A stretch of 64,000 nucleotides of DNA from contig BPHK01000001.1 in NCBI GenBank assembly GCA_026003495.1, positions 1,314,579-1,378,578 on the forward strand, written 5' to 3'. Below the pieces are notes generated by a model, which did no database searches, had not been told where the DNA came from, and worked only from the letters and a program-made list of their open reading frames with translations. A program made the position numbers and the translations under genes. Within the stretch, counting starts at the first letter, position 1, and every line of letters starts with the position of its first letter. Shown in pieces: positions 8,727 through 18,340 of this stretch. The stretch comes from Candidatus Kapaibacterium sp. (GTDB taxonomy: Bacteria; Bacteroidota; Ignavibacteria; Kapaibacteriales; NICIL-2).

Positions 8727-10195
8727 TTTTCCTGCTCTAACTGATCAACTGGCTGTTCATCTCCTTTGGGTGCTTTATTGCTGCTTCCACTAAAGGGAGC
8801 GCGTTTCGGAGGCTTGCGACGCAGTGGTGGAGGTTCCTTCAGCGATGGTGGGAAGCCGTTGAGTTGGCGCCATATTTCATAGGCCAGTGGCACAGTGTTG
8901 AGGAGCATCCAACCGCGTGCCTTCGTACCAGGCCTGAGCACTTGTGGATTTGGCCACGGATCATCGGCAGTATCCGGCTTGATGATTGCGCGGAACATCC
9001 CAGCACCCCGATCGTCGTCAACTGCATCGACAACAGAGACGATCCCACCGAAGGTACCGATGTTGACCTGAGGAAATCCAGAAATTTGGAGCGCAGGGAA
9101 GCCATCGAATTGAATGCGAACCTTCTGCCCAGGATACACAAGCGGTGCATCGTTCCCTTTGATGTAAAGCTCGACAGCCAGTGAACTGACTTCGGGCATT
9201 ACGATTGCAAGCGGTTCTCCCTGAGTAAGGGTTTCCCCTGGACCGAGAGAATAGAGACGGACGACGGTTCCCTCAACGGGTGAGACTACGACAGCGTAGC
9301 GGCGCCGCATCTCAACGTTGGATTTGTCAATGAGTGCCTTTGCGATAGAAGATTCTACAGCAGAAAGTGATTCTTGTGCTTTGTTAAGCTCGCTGCGGGT
9401 TTTTTGAATTTTCGCGTTCCATTCGTTCTGCTTGAGTCGGTACTCTTGCTCAGCTTGTTCTAACTGGCTTTCTGCGGCACGCACCTCAGCCTGCGCACGA
9501 TCGTAGCGTGCCTGCGCTTGTTGGAGCATGCTCCGAGCGCTTTCAAATTCGCGCAGTGAGCGGAGACCTTGCTCGTAGAGTGCTTTACGGTCTTGGTAGC
9601 GCTGTTTGGCAATTTCCAGGTCAATGGTTTCCTGTTGCAGGAGAGCTTTTGCTGCAGCGAGCTTTTGTTGGGACTGGATAATGTATTGCTCTGCAGACTG
9701 AAGCGCTGCAGCCTGCGCTCTGATTTCTGCGGAGAGTTGTTCATTGATGGCAGTAATTTGAGCGCGCAACTGCTTAGAGCGCTCAATGAGCCACTCTACG
9801 TGTGCACCTGTCCGTGCAACGATGTTGCTATCAAGGAATTTGGGATCAATGTCCTGAAGCAGAGCAATGGTATCGCCAGCGAACACATGCTGCCCTTCCG
9901 ATACATACCAGCGTACCAATCGCCCAGTGATTTGCGCATTGACGTATTGGGGACGTTCGACGGGACTGAGCGCAGTCACCCGGCCTTCGGCAAGTACCGT
10001 CTGCACCCATGGGGTTGCAAAGAGTACAGCAATCATCACCAGGAGCATCACAAGGATCACGCGCAAGTAGCGACGGATCAGTGGTGGGGCTTCGATATCA
10101 TCGAGTGCGCGGATGTAGATACTCGACATCACTGAGTGCCGCTGGCGCCGCAAGCGAAAGCGTCGCCGCTGAGGTTGCGCAACAGTTTTATTCAT
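8723..10195 (-). CDS. HlyD-family membrane fusion protein
   Basis: The 490 residues contain a basic cytoplasmic N-terminus, one transmembrane helix (about residues 42-64, LRVILVMLLVMIAVLFATPW), a biotinyl-lipoyl-like half (GRLVRWYVSEGQHVFAGDTI), a coiled coil of more than 150 residues, then the second half-motif (VVSPVEGTVVRLYSLGPGE). This is the architecture of adaptor proteins linking an inner-membrane exporter to TolC. The last 50 residues are proline- and lysine-rich and probably disordered. It overlaps the ABC gene upstream and the TolC-like gene downstream by four bases each. The periplasmic hairpin is long enough to reach a TolC channel. Confidence 0.88.
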   Translation of the reverse strand: MNKTVAQPQRRRFRLRRQRHSVMSSIYIRALDDIEAPPLIRRYLRVILVMLLVMIAVLFATPWVQTVLAEGRVTALSPVERPQYVNAQITGRLVRWYVSEGQHVFAGDTIALLQDIDPKFLDSNIVARTGAHVEWLIERSKQLRAQITAINEQLSAEIRAQAAALQSAEQYIIQSQQKLAAAKALLQQETIDLEIAKQRYQDRKALYEQGLRSLREFESARSMLQQAQARYDRAQAEVRAAESQLEQAEQEYRLKQNEWNAKIQKTRSELNKAQESLSAVESSIAKALIDKSNVEMRRRYAVVVSPVEGTVVRLYSLGPGETLTQGEPLAIVMPEVSSLAVELYIKGNDAPLVYPGQKVRIQFDGFPALQISGFPQVNIGTFGGIVSVVDAVDDDRGAGMFRAIIKPDTADDPWPNPQVLRPGTKARGWMLLNTVPLAYEIWRQLNGFPPSLKEPPPLRRKPPKRAPFSGSSNKAPKGDEQPVDQLEQEK

Positions 10196-11943
10196 CGCCG
10201 CTGTTGAACCAGAGTGTTCAACGTTGGAAAGAGCTGTTGTAGAACATTCCCTGGACGAGCGAGCACCTCTGTCAGCGTGCCTCGCTCGATGATGTACCCA
10301 TCATGGAGAACTGCAACTGACTGGGAGTGTACGACGATTTCTGGATCGTGAGAAATCGTAACGATCGTCCAGGGATTGTCCTCGGCATAGAGCGCATTGA
10401 GTATGTCCAACTTGATGTGGTCCTCGATCCCGTTGAATCCTTCATCAATGATGAGAAGAGCAGGGCGGTGTACGATCGCACGTGCAATCATGATGCGCCG
10501 AATTTGTCCTGTCGAGAGATTCATTCCGCGTGGACCGACATTTGTCAACAGACCTTTGCCCAGGCCGCTGACCCACTTATCAAGTTTTGCGACCGACAGC
10601 GCCCACCACACGTCATCTTGCGGTATCCACTGACGACCCCAAAGTACGTTGTCAAGGACCGTTCCACTGAGTACTTCATCGCTGGTTTTGATGTACCCGA
10701 CGTAGCGACGGTATGTGGTACGGTCGAGCAAGCGGGTATCAATCCCGTTGATATACACTGCTCCATGCTCTGGTTGTAATAAGCCGAGAATCAAATGTGC
10801 GATCGTGGATTTCCCAAGTCCACTTGCACCGACGATCGCTAAGCGATCGTTTGGCTCGATTGTGAGATTGATCGAACGCAGCAGTGGTGTATCCTGGCGG
10901 TATTCAAACCGCACGTTTACAAGTTCTACTTTTAGTCCCTTTGGTTGGCCGTCTGTCGAGAAGGCGATTGTTCCATTTTTCTCATGCTCGAGACTAGTTA
11001 GCTGCTCGATCTTTTCGAGCGAGGTCAGCAACGTGAAAAACGATGGTATCTGCTTGATGATGTTCTCAATGCTGCTCAGGAAGAGCAAGATGATAATTTC
11101 ACTTGCAACTAACTGACCGAGCGAAATCTGGCGATCTATCACAAGCATACCACCAGTCAGCAGCACAGCAACAATAATCACTATCCGCATTACCGTTGCA
11201 ACAAGCTGCTGGCGAAGGATGATTTTGAAATGCTCTTTCCGGCGTGACAACCACTGTTGAAGCGGCGATTCAAAGCGATCGACGATTTGCTGTGCGTTCG
11301 AGAACACTTTGTAGCTGACGATGTTGATGCCAACCTCGTCTAGGACGTCTGCAAGCGCGTACTTTGCGCTGGACTCGGCAATGTTCGTTCGCACACCACC
11401 ATACCCTGCCGCGACGATTAGCGCAAGCGTCAGCAGCACAAGCAGCGTCGTAATTCCCCAGAGCAATGAACTAAAAATCGCCATGAACACTAACCCGACG
11501 AGGATTGACAATAGAGCGGTTATCGCATCGAGTGTCAGCTTGGTGAAAACTTTCTGGACGTTGACAACATCAAAAAAGCGATTCAGGAGGGAAAGTACAT
11601 CCTTGTGCTCGAATTCACGGATGTCAGTTTCCCAAAGAGCAGAGGCAGCCTGACATGTGGTGCGTACAAAGATGCGCCGTTCGATTAGTTCAGCAACGTA
11701 CAGCTGAACTATGCTAAAGCCGCCACTGATAATCAGCAGAATAGTCAGTGCTACCGTCACCACAATGAGCGGCAATGTGATGGTTCCTGCCGCGATGGTT
11801 GTTACGAGCAGGTCCACTGCGAGCGGCACCGAAAGCGAGAAGATGCTCACCAGAATTCCATAGCCGATGAGCAGCGCGATATCTCGACTTTCGAGTTCAA
11901 CCAGGTTGAATAGGAGCCGAAGTGGGGAAGACTTTGCAGCCAT
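10192..11943 (-). CDS. ABC exporter, fused membrane and ATPase domains, with altered ATPase motifs
   Basis: A 583-residue half-transporter with six predicted transmembrane helices (residues about 15-310) followed by an ATPase. It lacks the C39 peptidase domain of bacteriocin exporters. Walker A is GASGLGKST, Walker B ends LLIIDE with the catalytic Glu, and the H-loop is TISHD. The signature reads LSTGQ instead of LSGGQ; the Q-loop reads VGYIKTSDEVLSGT, so the usual Gln is replaced; the D-loop reads FNGIED rather than SALD. The gene heads the operon with HlyD and TolC-like partners, implying a type I-like secretion or efflux machine. No obvious substrate gene with RTX repeats is nearby. Confidence 0.85.
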   Translation of the reverse strand: MAAKSSPLRLLFNLVELESRDIALLIGYGILVSIFSLSVPLAVDLLVTTIAAGTITLPLIVVTVALTILLIISGGFSIVQLYVAELIERRIFVRTTCQAASALWETDIREFEHKDVLSLLNRFFDVVNVQKVFTKLTLDAITALLSILVGLVFMAIFSSLLWGITTLLVLLTLALIVAAGYGGVRTNIAESSAKYALADVLDEVGINIVSYKVFSNAQQIVDRFESPLQQWLSRRKEHFKIILRQQLVATVMRIVIIVAVLLTGGMLVIDRQISLGQLVASEIIILLFLSSIENIIKQIPSFFTLLTSLEKIEQLTSLEHEKNGTIAFSTDGQPKGLKVELVNVRFEYRQDTPLLRSINLTIEPNDRLAIVGASGLGKSTIAHLILGLLQPEHGAVYINGIDTRLLDRTTYRRYVGYIKTSDEVLSGTVLDNVLWGRQWIPQDDVWWALSVAKLDKWVSGLGKGLLTNVGPRGMNLSTGQIRRIMIARAIVHRPALLIIDEGFNGIEDHIKLDILNALYAEDNPWTIVTISHDPEIVVHSQSVAVLHDGYIIERGTLTEVLARPGNVLQQLFPTLNTLVQQRR

Positions 11944-12008
11944 CAGAACAGCACTCGGAAAAAAGTACTACCGCTCTCTGACGAACTCCAGTACAGCGCT
12001 ATTTCACG

Positions 12009-13961
12009 CTATGGGAGTGTCACCCGAATCGAACGGTTCAGGAAACGTCCCTCAGGAAGTGTATCAGGAAAACGCCGCTCAATGCCACGTGCGACGATGC
12101 GAATCTTCTTGCTGGCTGCAAGGGTGCGGAGATAGCTTTCCGTTGCCCGGGCACGCTCTTCTGCAAGTCTACGGTTACGGGCGATATCGCCGAGCACATC
12201 AGCACTTCCGCCGATTTCAATTGTCGCACCATCAGCAATACGCTCGACGAGCTGACGGAGGAGTTCGTGGTTTTCTGCAGAAAGCTGGCTGCTGTTGTAG
12301 TCAAACCGCAGCACTGCTTCAAAGCGTGCTGTGGATAGCTCAACCCGCCGACGAGGGAGCGTGCTCAGCACAACCGTAACCGAGTCGCTTGCCTGGATGC
12401 CAGTCTGTGGAATAGCCCAGTGCGCAATGAGTACGACTTGCTCAGCTGCTGGTGCAAGCCGCAGCCGAAGCGGCACAGGTGCGGTTCCTGTATCCACACG
12501 GAGCTTGGGCTCTGCACCAGTAGCTTCCAGCAGGATTGAATCTCCACTGAGAGCACTCCCAGTAAGATGCACTGCCAGAGTGCCCACAAGCTCTGCAAAT
12601 GTCTGCTTGGAAACGTACTCGACCAATGGAGCATTGATGAGCACAATGTCCACTCGCTGGTTTTCAGTGCGACCTTCGGGATAATCCATGTTCGAAGCCA
12701 CCGATGGAAGCAACGAAGCACGAACACCAATGCGCGATCGCTCGATTCCCAGCGACTCCAGCGCACGTGCGACAGCTTCCGCACGCCGTAGTGCGAGCAC
12801 AGTATCGCCCCGCTCGTAGTCGCCAGCGGTTGCACCTTCGCACATGACCCTCGCGTTGGGGTTTCGCCGAAGGATATCTGCGATGACCAGCAGGATATTT
12901 CGATGCGCGACGACAGGATCGTCGGTGGCGATGCTATCAGCTGAACGCAGAACATAGCGGGCTGGAATAACTGCTGAGCCCGCTTCGAAGAACACAGCAT
13001 TGACAAGCGGCGGCGTCGCAACGAGTTCGGTTCCTTCCTCGATATGGCCGTCGAACGATTCGATCGCGAGGTGTAGCTGTGGCACTTCCAGAGGTGGAAT
13101 CGCAGTAACCACGTGCGGTGTATCCCGCACACCAGGCGGTGGTGGAGGCGGTGGCGCGGGTTCTTCGATTTGCTCAGGTGAGCGTTCCAAGGACATGCGT
13201 ACACCCAGCTCAAGGCGTATGCCCTGCATCGTCCAGCGAACATCTGCGACAGGCGAGGTGAACACATAGTCATAGGCGAGTTGCTGGACGAAATGCAGAC
13301 GCGACCCAATCGGCAGAAGGTGCTCGATGCTTATGTGTGCACCGACCGTCGGACTGCGAAGGTGACTCATCGGCTGAAAGCCGCCCGTCCAGTTTATCGT
13401 GCGTTGTTGGTTGCTGGTAAATACCGCATTGTCTGGTGATACGATGTGCCGCGTTTGCTGCATTTCCGCTCGGAGTGGGATGCCAAGCCGCACGCCAGCA
13501 TTGAGCCGAATCGTTGAGCGTCCGAGTGTCAGTGGTGTCCACCAAAGCGTCGGTGCGAGTTCAAGGTACTCGAGCCGGAGATCGAGCGCATTTTCGGTGA
13601 TGACATCAACGATCTGCCCTGTTGTGCTATCGAACGCTGGCTCGCGATCGTTCGGTGTGCGAAGGCGGCCACCGCGTGCAATGAACGCCGCACTAAGTCC
13701 AATGTGGAAACGTTCGGGCAGGGGATATTCGAGCGTAAGTGCAGCGCCGAGTGCAGAGCCGCTGCCAGTGGTGTACGTACCGCAATCAACAGTGCCTGGT
13801 AGTGCGCTAAATGATGGGGTGTGGTCCGTTGTACTCCATAGCCCGCGAAGGCTCACTCCCACAAGTTCATGACGAGTGTCCTGCAGAAGCTGTCCCTGCG
13901 CGTTGGAAACAAGGGCAACGTAGAAGCAAGCAATGAGCACAAACAGGGAAGAACGTGGCAT
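12009..13961 (-). CDS. Outer-membrane protein with barrel-like N-terminus and two OmpA-like domains
   Basis: A 650-residue secreted protein. ATG 13961 gives a signal peptide (SLFVLIACFYVALVSNAQGQ). Residues about 30-285 look like an eight-strand-type membrane barrel of alternating hydrophobic strands, followed by a proline linker (EEPAPPPPPPPG). Two OmpA/MotB-type peptidoglycan-binding folds follow. One lies near residues 340-460 (AVFFEAGSAVIPARY, then EGRTENQRVDIVL); the other is at the C-terminus (LRFDYNSSQLSAENH, then RFLNRSIRVTL). The second has the fuller set of features. It sits 65 bases upstream of the exporter operon on the same strand. The likely role is to tether the outer membrane to peptidoglycan. 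Confidence 0.82.
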   Translation of the reverse strand: MPRSSLFVLIACFYVALVSNAQGQLLQDTRHELVGVSLRGLWSTTDHTPSFSALPGTVDCGTYTTGSGSALGAALTLEYPLPERFHIGLSAAFIARGGRLRTPNDREPAFDSTTGQIVDVITENALDLRLEYLELAPTLWWTPLTLGRSTIRLNAGVRLGIPLRAEMQQTRHIVSPDNAVFTSNQQRTINWTGGFQPMSHLRSPTVGAHISIEHLLPIGSRLHFVQQLAYDYVFTSPVADVRWTMQGIRLELGVRMSLERSPEQIEEPAPPPPPPPGVRDTPHVVTAIPPLEVPQLHLAIESFDGHIEEGTELVATPPLVNAVFFEAGSAVIPARYVLRSADSIATDDPVVAHRNILLVIADILRRNPNARVMCEGATAGDYERGDTVLALRRAEAVARALESLGIERSRIGVRASLLPSVASNMDYPEGRTENQRVDIVLINAPLVEYVSKQTFAELVGTLAVHLTGSALSGDSILLEATGAEPKLRVDTGTAPVPLRLRLAPAAEQVVLIAHWAIPQTGIQASDSVTVVLSTLPRRRVELSTARFEAVLRFDYNSSQLSAENHELLRQLVERIADGATIEIGGSADVLGDIARNRRLAEERARATESYLRTLAASKKIRIVARGIERRFPDTLPEGRFLNRSIRVTLP

Positions 13962-14031
13962 AGAGAGTTCCACAAGTAGCTGAGTGTGCAAATATCGCAC
14001 GTTGCTATTATCCCAGGTTCATTTGCTGTAC

Positions 14032-15024
14032 CTACTTCCGGAGCCACCCGTGTTCAGTGTACCACTCAATCGTTTCTGCGATGCCGCGTTCGAGCGAGAG
14101 TTCTTGGCGGTAGCCGAAATCTTTACGGGCACGTTCGGGAGAGCAGATCCAATAGCGCTGGATGATGTCTCTGCCTTTGTGATAGTCGAGCACCGGTGCT
14201 TTGCCCTGCACATGTCCGATCCAGCCAGAAAGCGCCGCAATTGTAAGCACAAGTGCATGCGGTATCACGACGGGAATTGCCCTGCTTCCCATGACTGCGG
14301 CTGCAGTTGTACCAATTTGCTTCCAGGTGTAGAATTCTTCGCTGGTGATAAAGTACGTTTTCCCAATAGTCACATTCGACTCGAGTGCATCCACGATACC
14401 ACGTGCCAAGTCACGGATGTGCACGAGGCTGACCCACTTATTCGAAAATCCAATGAGCGGGATCACTCCCCGCCGGATTGCTTGGAAGAAGGGCAACGTT
14501 GCTTGGTCACGCTCACCGTACACTGCCGGCGGGCGAACGATGGTGATTGGCAATCGTTCTCGCCAGCTAAGGACGGCATCCTCGGCTGCCTTCTTGCTTA
14601 TACCGTACGGTGTAATCGGATGCAACGGGGAATCCTCCGTCAATGGCTGATCGAGCGATGGCGCCGGGCCGCATACCGCAAGACTGCTAATGTGCACAAA
14701 GCGTTGGAAACCAGAGGTTGCTGCTTTGCCTGTCGCCGCAAGCATGCGCTCGGTAACGCCGCGATTTCCTTCCATGAACTCCTCCATCGAGCGAGCTGCA
14801 ATTACCCCTGCAGTGTGGATGACCGCACGTGCATTCCCGATTGCTTCTGCAATGGATTGCACGTCATCGAACGAGCAGCGCCGCAGTTCGTAGGGCTTAT
14901 CCCGTAACCAGCGGTCATCGCTTGAGCGACGGAGTAAGCATCGTACTGTATGCCCACGACGGCACAGCTCATCGGCAATGTGACTCCCAACAAAGCCACT
15001 GGCACCTGTGAGCGCAACAATCAT
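14032..15024 (-). CDS. NAD-dependent epimerase/dehydratase (extended SDR)
   Basis: A 330-residue extended short-chain dehydrogenase. The Rossmann motif is TGASGFVGSHIADEL at the very N-terminus, the active site has HISSLAV followed by Tyr140 and Lys144 in PYGISKK, and the segment VRPPAVYGERDQ is the family nucleotide-sugar region. ATG 15024 is chosen because it starts two residues before the first strand; the frame upstream has no homology. Substrates may be nucleotide sugars, or sterol-like or dihydroflavonol-type molecules; sequence alone does not decide. It lies 63 bases downstream of the large PD40/barrel gene and is probably co-transcribed. Confidence 0.85.
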   Translation of the reverse strand: MIVALTGASGFVGSHIADELCRRGHTVRCLLRRSSDDRWLRDKPYELRRCSFDDVQSIAEAIGNARAVIHTAGVIAARSMEEFMEGNRGVTERMLAATGKAATSGFQRFVHISSLAVCGPAPSLDQPLTEDSPLHPITPYGISKKAAEDAVLSWRERLPITIVRPPAVYGERDQATLPFFQAIRRGVIPLIGFSNKWVSLVHIRDLARGIVDALESNVTIGKTYFITSEEFYTWKQIGTTAAAVMGSRAIPVVIPHALVLTIAALSGWIGHVQGKAPVLDYHKGRDIIQRYWICSPERARKDFGYRQELSLERGIAETIEWYTEHGWLRK

Positions 15025-15087
15025 CCTGCGTTCGTGGAGTTGTCCAACACAAGACGCGAAACTATGGGAATCCCCGAACAAAACATC

Positions 15088-18000
15088 TCAGAAGTCTAGA
15101 CCAAGCGAGAATAGCCACACTGGTGTGGACCATGACTGCCCGTCATAGCGCCACGCAACATCAACTTTGAACGGATAGCCAAGCAGGACGGTTCGAAACC
15201 CAACACCTGTGCTGAGCATGATCGTCCCCGGGGAGTAGATCCGATACGCAGCGCCGTAGATGTCATAGACAGTCTCAGGCGGGCGCAGTGCTATTGTCTC
15301 TGTCCCACTCCATGCTGTGCCAGCATCGAGGAAAAGAGCGCCCATAATTCCCCCAATCGAGATGGGCAGCGGTCCGCCCGCAAGAGCATAGAAGATCGGG
15401 AATCGCCACTCCGCATTGACCAAGACATAGCGTGTGCCACTTTCCTGCGCCAGATCAAATCCGCGCAGTGGCATATCTAACTGCAGAAATGCTAAGTCTT
15501 CCGGCTCTTCGAAGATTGTTGCATCAATCGCCACCGTGCGATTGAACCAATTATCAAGACCTCCCAGAAAAAATCGCCGCGGCGCCCCCCCAATGCTTAC
15601 TCCACCTGCTACACGCAGAGCAAGTGTGTAGAGGTACCGATAGACCGGTATGTAATGCCGAATATCAGTCTTGAACGTGGAGAACGACTTGGTCATGGGG
15701 GAAAACTCACCACTGACGAACATCCGTGTTCCTCGGTACGGTGCCAGAAAGCCGAAGTCCGTATTGTCGAGCACGTACCGGATGCTTGGTACCAAGTAGT
15801 TTGCCGAGTAGCCAGGATCAAGCGAGGGTATGTCAAGATTTTCACGTGTAATCCCAAGCCATCGGAGGCCAAGCTCGACACGCTCGAACGTACTCCATGC
15901 ATATGATGCTTCAACGCCAGCGCTGAACGTGCACAGCAGATTGTAGGTGTAGCTTGTACCGTACGGCAACACCCAAATGACGGAGAACTGTTGGACGGTG
16001 GCCACGTAGTCCACTATGCCAGGCAGGTACGCATACTGCGCGTAGATATAGCTATTGCGCAGGTCCTGCCAGAGATTGACGGCAGCGTAAATCTGATGGT
16101 CACCCATCAGGTCGCTAAAGAGCATTTGGAGAACGCCTTGCGCAGTACCCCACAGTGTGTTGAACCCACCAGTGGTCAAGATGAGGTCACTGGTGATGGT
16201 GACTTTGTACGGCTTTGGAGTAAAGTCATACCCACGCTGCTGCGTATCGCGATCGGGTGTGTACCCAGCAATTTCGCTATCGGATGCATTCGGTTTCGGC
16301 GCTGGCATCTCGATGGCGAAACGGCCGTAGCCTCGGAAGGCAATTGCTGAAGAAGCCTTGAGCGAATCGTTCGTTTGGAGAAGCTCCGCTATCATGTTCC
16401 GCTGCTGACGCTCGAGTTGCTTGAGCTTTGTCAAGGGAAGGGTGTCGCGCCGAAGATCAAGCTCGAATGGATTACGAATGAGAAAAAGGTCGTATCCGAC
16501 GTTGTTCTGTACCGACACAATCAACTTTGAATCATCCCGTGCCACGCTCATCTGCATGAGTGCCTGGAGGGAGTTTGTCTTCGGTGCGGTGCGACCAGTG
16601 CGGAGGTCGAGCTCGTAGAGATTGTTGATCCCGTTGTTGTCAGCAATGTAGAGAAGCTTCTGGCCATTGCTCGATACCGCCAGCGAGATCTTTTGGTGTT
16701 CGGGATCGCGGGTGATGCGTTCAATACTGCCAGTGGTGATGTCGATACGGTAAATATCGCTGCGGCCGAGTGGCTGTTTCCACAGTGAGATTGTTGCTTT
16801 TGTGGCACGGTTGGGGTCGAGGTCGTCGCCACGATCGGAGACAAAGTAAAGCTGCAAACCATCAGGCGACCACGCCGGATGTTGCTCATTGTAGAGGTCG
16901 CTGGTTAGCTGCACAAGCGATTTCGTCTCGGTATCGAACAAGTACAGATCAGGCTGCTCCGTGCGCACCGCGGTCACGGCAATGTAGCGCCCTTGGGGTG
17001 ACCACGTCGCGCTCGTCATCGTCGGCAAACCAAAGGTGTACTTGTCGTAATCTCCGGTCTGAACGTCCACGATAAACAGAGCGTCCTCGCCACCCGCTTT
17101 CGCAGTAATTGCGAGCTTTCTGCCGCTTGGATCCCATGAAATTCCTGGCGTCAGAATGTTGAGCTCCTCGAAATCGAGCGTGCGTCCAGAGCTTACGAGC
17201 TCTCGCATGGTCCGTTTGGTCAGGTCCATGACGTAAATGCCAAAGTCGCCATCGCGATCGGAAATCAACGCAACCTGCTTGCCATCAGGACTCAATGCTG
17301 GGGAGGAGTAGTAGTAGTTGCCATCCTTTACGTGATTGGTCAGCCGCTGGGCAAAATCGTCCACGCGCATGAAGAGATCGAGGTCGGGCCAGTACATTTT
17401 CCGCATCGCTTGCTGCCATTCGTCAGAGAATTCCTCCAGGTCTTTCCCAAATGTCGCTTCGAATGCTGCCGACACTGACTGTGCACCCCGAAGCTTATGG
17501 ATAAGCTCAGCGACTTTGCCTTTGCCATACTGACGCTCGATGTACGCATAGAATGCTTGTCCAGCGCGATAGGCAAGGTAACCATCGAGCTGAGTAAGCG
17601 GACGGAGTGCCTCGCTGGTTGCTAAATCCCGCATGAACATATCTGTTTGGACGTCGAGTCCGTGGAGACTTTCATACTCAGCAAGGCCTTCGTTCATCCA
17701 AATCGGAATCGTCGAACGAGAGTAGAGCGCAACTTGGATACTGCCAGCGTAGAACATCTCGTTGAGGTAGGCGTGCACGAGCTCGTGATGGATGACGTGG
17801 CGAAACTTCTCCCAATCCCCCTCGAAGGGCAAGACCATCCGGTTCTTGAATAGCTCAGTTACACCGCCAACACCCTCTGGAAGAAGCTGCCCGATGATGT
17901 TCGTTTGCTGGAACTGGTTGTGCGAGCCATAGAGCACAATTGTCAAGCGTTTATTCGGTCGGAAGCCGAACGAACGTATCAATTCATCAAGGGCATCCTC

Positions 18001-18240
18001 GGCTTTGTACGCGCAAAACTTTGCGATGTAATCGAGCGAGTCGTGGAAGTAAATGTCGAAGTGCGGAGACGTAATGTACCGCCACTCGAAGGATTGGTAC
18101 TGCACCTTGTTCTTGCCGAACTGCACAGATGTAAATTGCCCCTGGGCAGAAGGAGCAACGACGACCGCCCAGAGAACAAAAGCCACCAGTCTGAAAAACG
18201 CCCCAGCACGATGGACGTGGGAGCTTCTTCGTATCGTCAT
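15088..18240 (-). CDS. Secreted HExxH peptidase-like, PD40 beta-propeller, outer-membrane barrel chimera
   Basis: A 1050-residue protein with four recognisable parts: a signal peptide ending in APSAQGQ; a peptidase MA-like domain with the zinc motif His152-Glu153-x-x-His156 (HHELVHAY) and a third ligand candidate Glu184 in WMNEGLAEYES; a TolB/PD40-type propeller (about residues 310-620) with repeats such as LSPDGKQVALISDRDGDFGI, SWDPSGRKLAIT and AWSPDGLQLYFVSDRGDD; and a C-terminal BamA-like barrel ending in Phe (WLFSLGLDF). The chosen ATG precedes the signal peptide; frame extension upstream is not credible. It may be a surface protease or a barrel with a periplasmic sensing propeller. I recall this arrangement in Ignavibacteria-like genomes, without an established function. 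Confidence 0.82.
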   Translation of the reverse strand: MTIRRSSHVHRAGAFFRLVAFVLWAVVVAPSAQGQFTSVQFGKNKVQYQSFEWRYITSPHFDIYFHDSLDYIAKFCAYKAEDALDELIRSFGFRPNKRLTIVLYGSHNQFQQTNIIGQLLPEGVGGVTELFKNRMVLPFEGDWEKFRHVIHHELVHAYLNEMFYAGSIQVALYSRSTIPIWMNEGLAEYESLHGLDVQTDMFMRDLATSEALRPLTQLDGYLAYRAGQAFYAYIERQYGKGKVAELIHKLRGAQSVSAAFEATFGKDLEEFSDEWQQAMRKMYWPDLDLFMRVDDFAQRLTNHVKDGNYYYSSPALSPDGKQVALISDRDGDFGIYVMDLTKRTMRELVSSGRTLDFEELNILTPGISWDPSGRKLAITAKAGGEDALFIVDVQTGDYDKYTFGLPTMTSATWSPQGRYIAVTAVRTEQPDLYLFDTETKSLVQLTSDLYNEQHPAWSPDGLQLYFVSDRGDDLDPNRATKATISLWKQPLGRSDIYRIDITTGSIERITRDPEHQKISLAVSSNGQKLLYIADNNGINNLYELDLRTGRTAPKTNSLQALMQMSVARDDSKLIVSVQNNVGYDLFLIRNPFELDLRRDTLPLTKLKQLERQQRNMIAELLQTNDSLKASSAIAFRGYGRFAIEMPAPKPNASDSEIAGYTPDRDTQQRGYDFTPKPYKVTITSDLILTTGGFNTLWGTAQGVLQMLFSDLMGDHQIYAAVNLWQDLRNSYIYAQYAYLPGIVDYVATVQQFSVIWVLPYGTSYTYNLLCTFSAGVEASYAWSTFERVELGLRWLGITRENLDIPSLDPGYSANYLVPSIRYVLDNTDFGFLAPYRGTRMFVSGEFSPMTKSFSTFKTDIRHYIPVYRYLYTLALRVAGGVSIGGAPRRFFLGGLDNWFNRTVAIDATIFEEPEDLAFLQLDMPLRGFDLAQESGTRYVLVNAEWRFPIFYALAGGPLPISIGGIMGALFLDAGTAWSGTETIALRPPETVYDIYGAAYRIYSPGTIMLSTGVGFRTVLLGYPFKVDVAWRYDGQSWSTPVWLFSLGLDF

Positions 18241-18308
18241 GGACAACATCTCAAAATTGCGAGCGTGCATCGGGTACAGACCGAAGAGTGAGGCACAACA
18301 ACGGACCA

Positions 18309-18340
18309 GCAATAACACCGCAGTGCAATAACACCGCACA
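18309..18340. repeat. Two-copy tandem repeat in the gap between SirB1-like and PD40 genes
   Basis: GCAATAACACCGCA occurs twice in direct tandem at a 16-base period (18309-18322 and 18325-18338). It lies in the 207-base gap 18241-18447, which otherwise holds no gene. It would fall upstream of the PD40/barrel gene on the minus strand, so a regulatory role is possible; simple slippage duplication is equally likely. Confidence 0.5.

Noticed and set aside
10192-11943. Bacteriocin exporter with peptidase domain
   Set aside because: The N-terminus starts directly with membrane helices; there is no C39 Cys/His block.
13984-14907. 307-codon plus-strand frame antisense to the epimerase gene
   Set aside because: It lies wholly inside a well-supported epimerase gene on the other strand, has a cysteine-rich low-sense composition, and matches no family I know.
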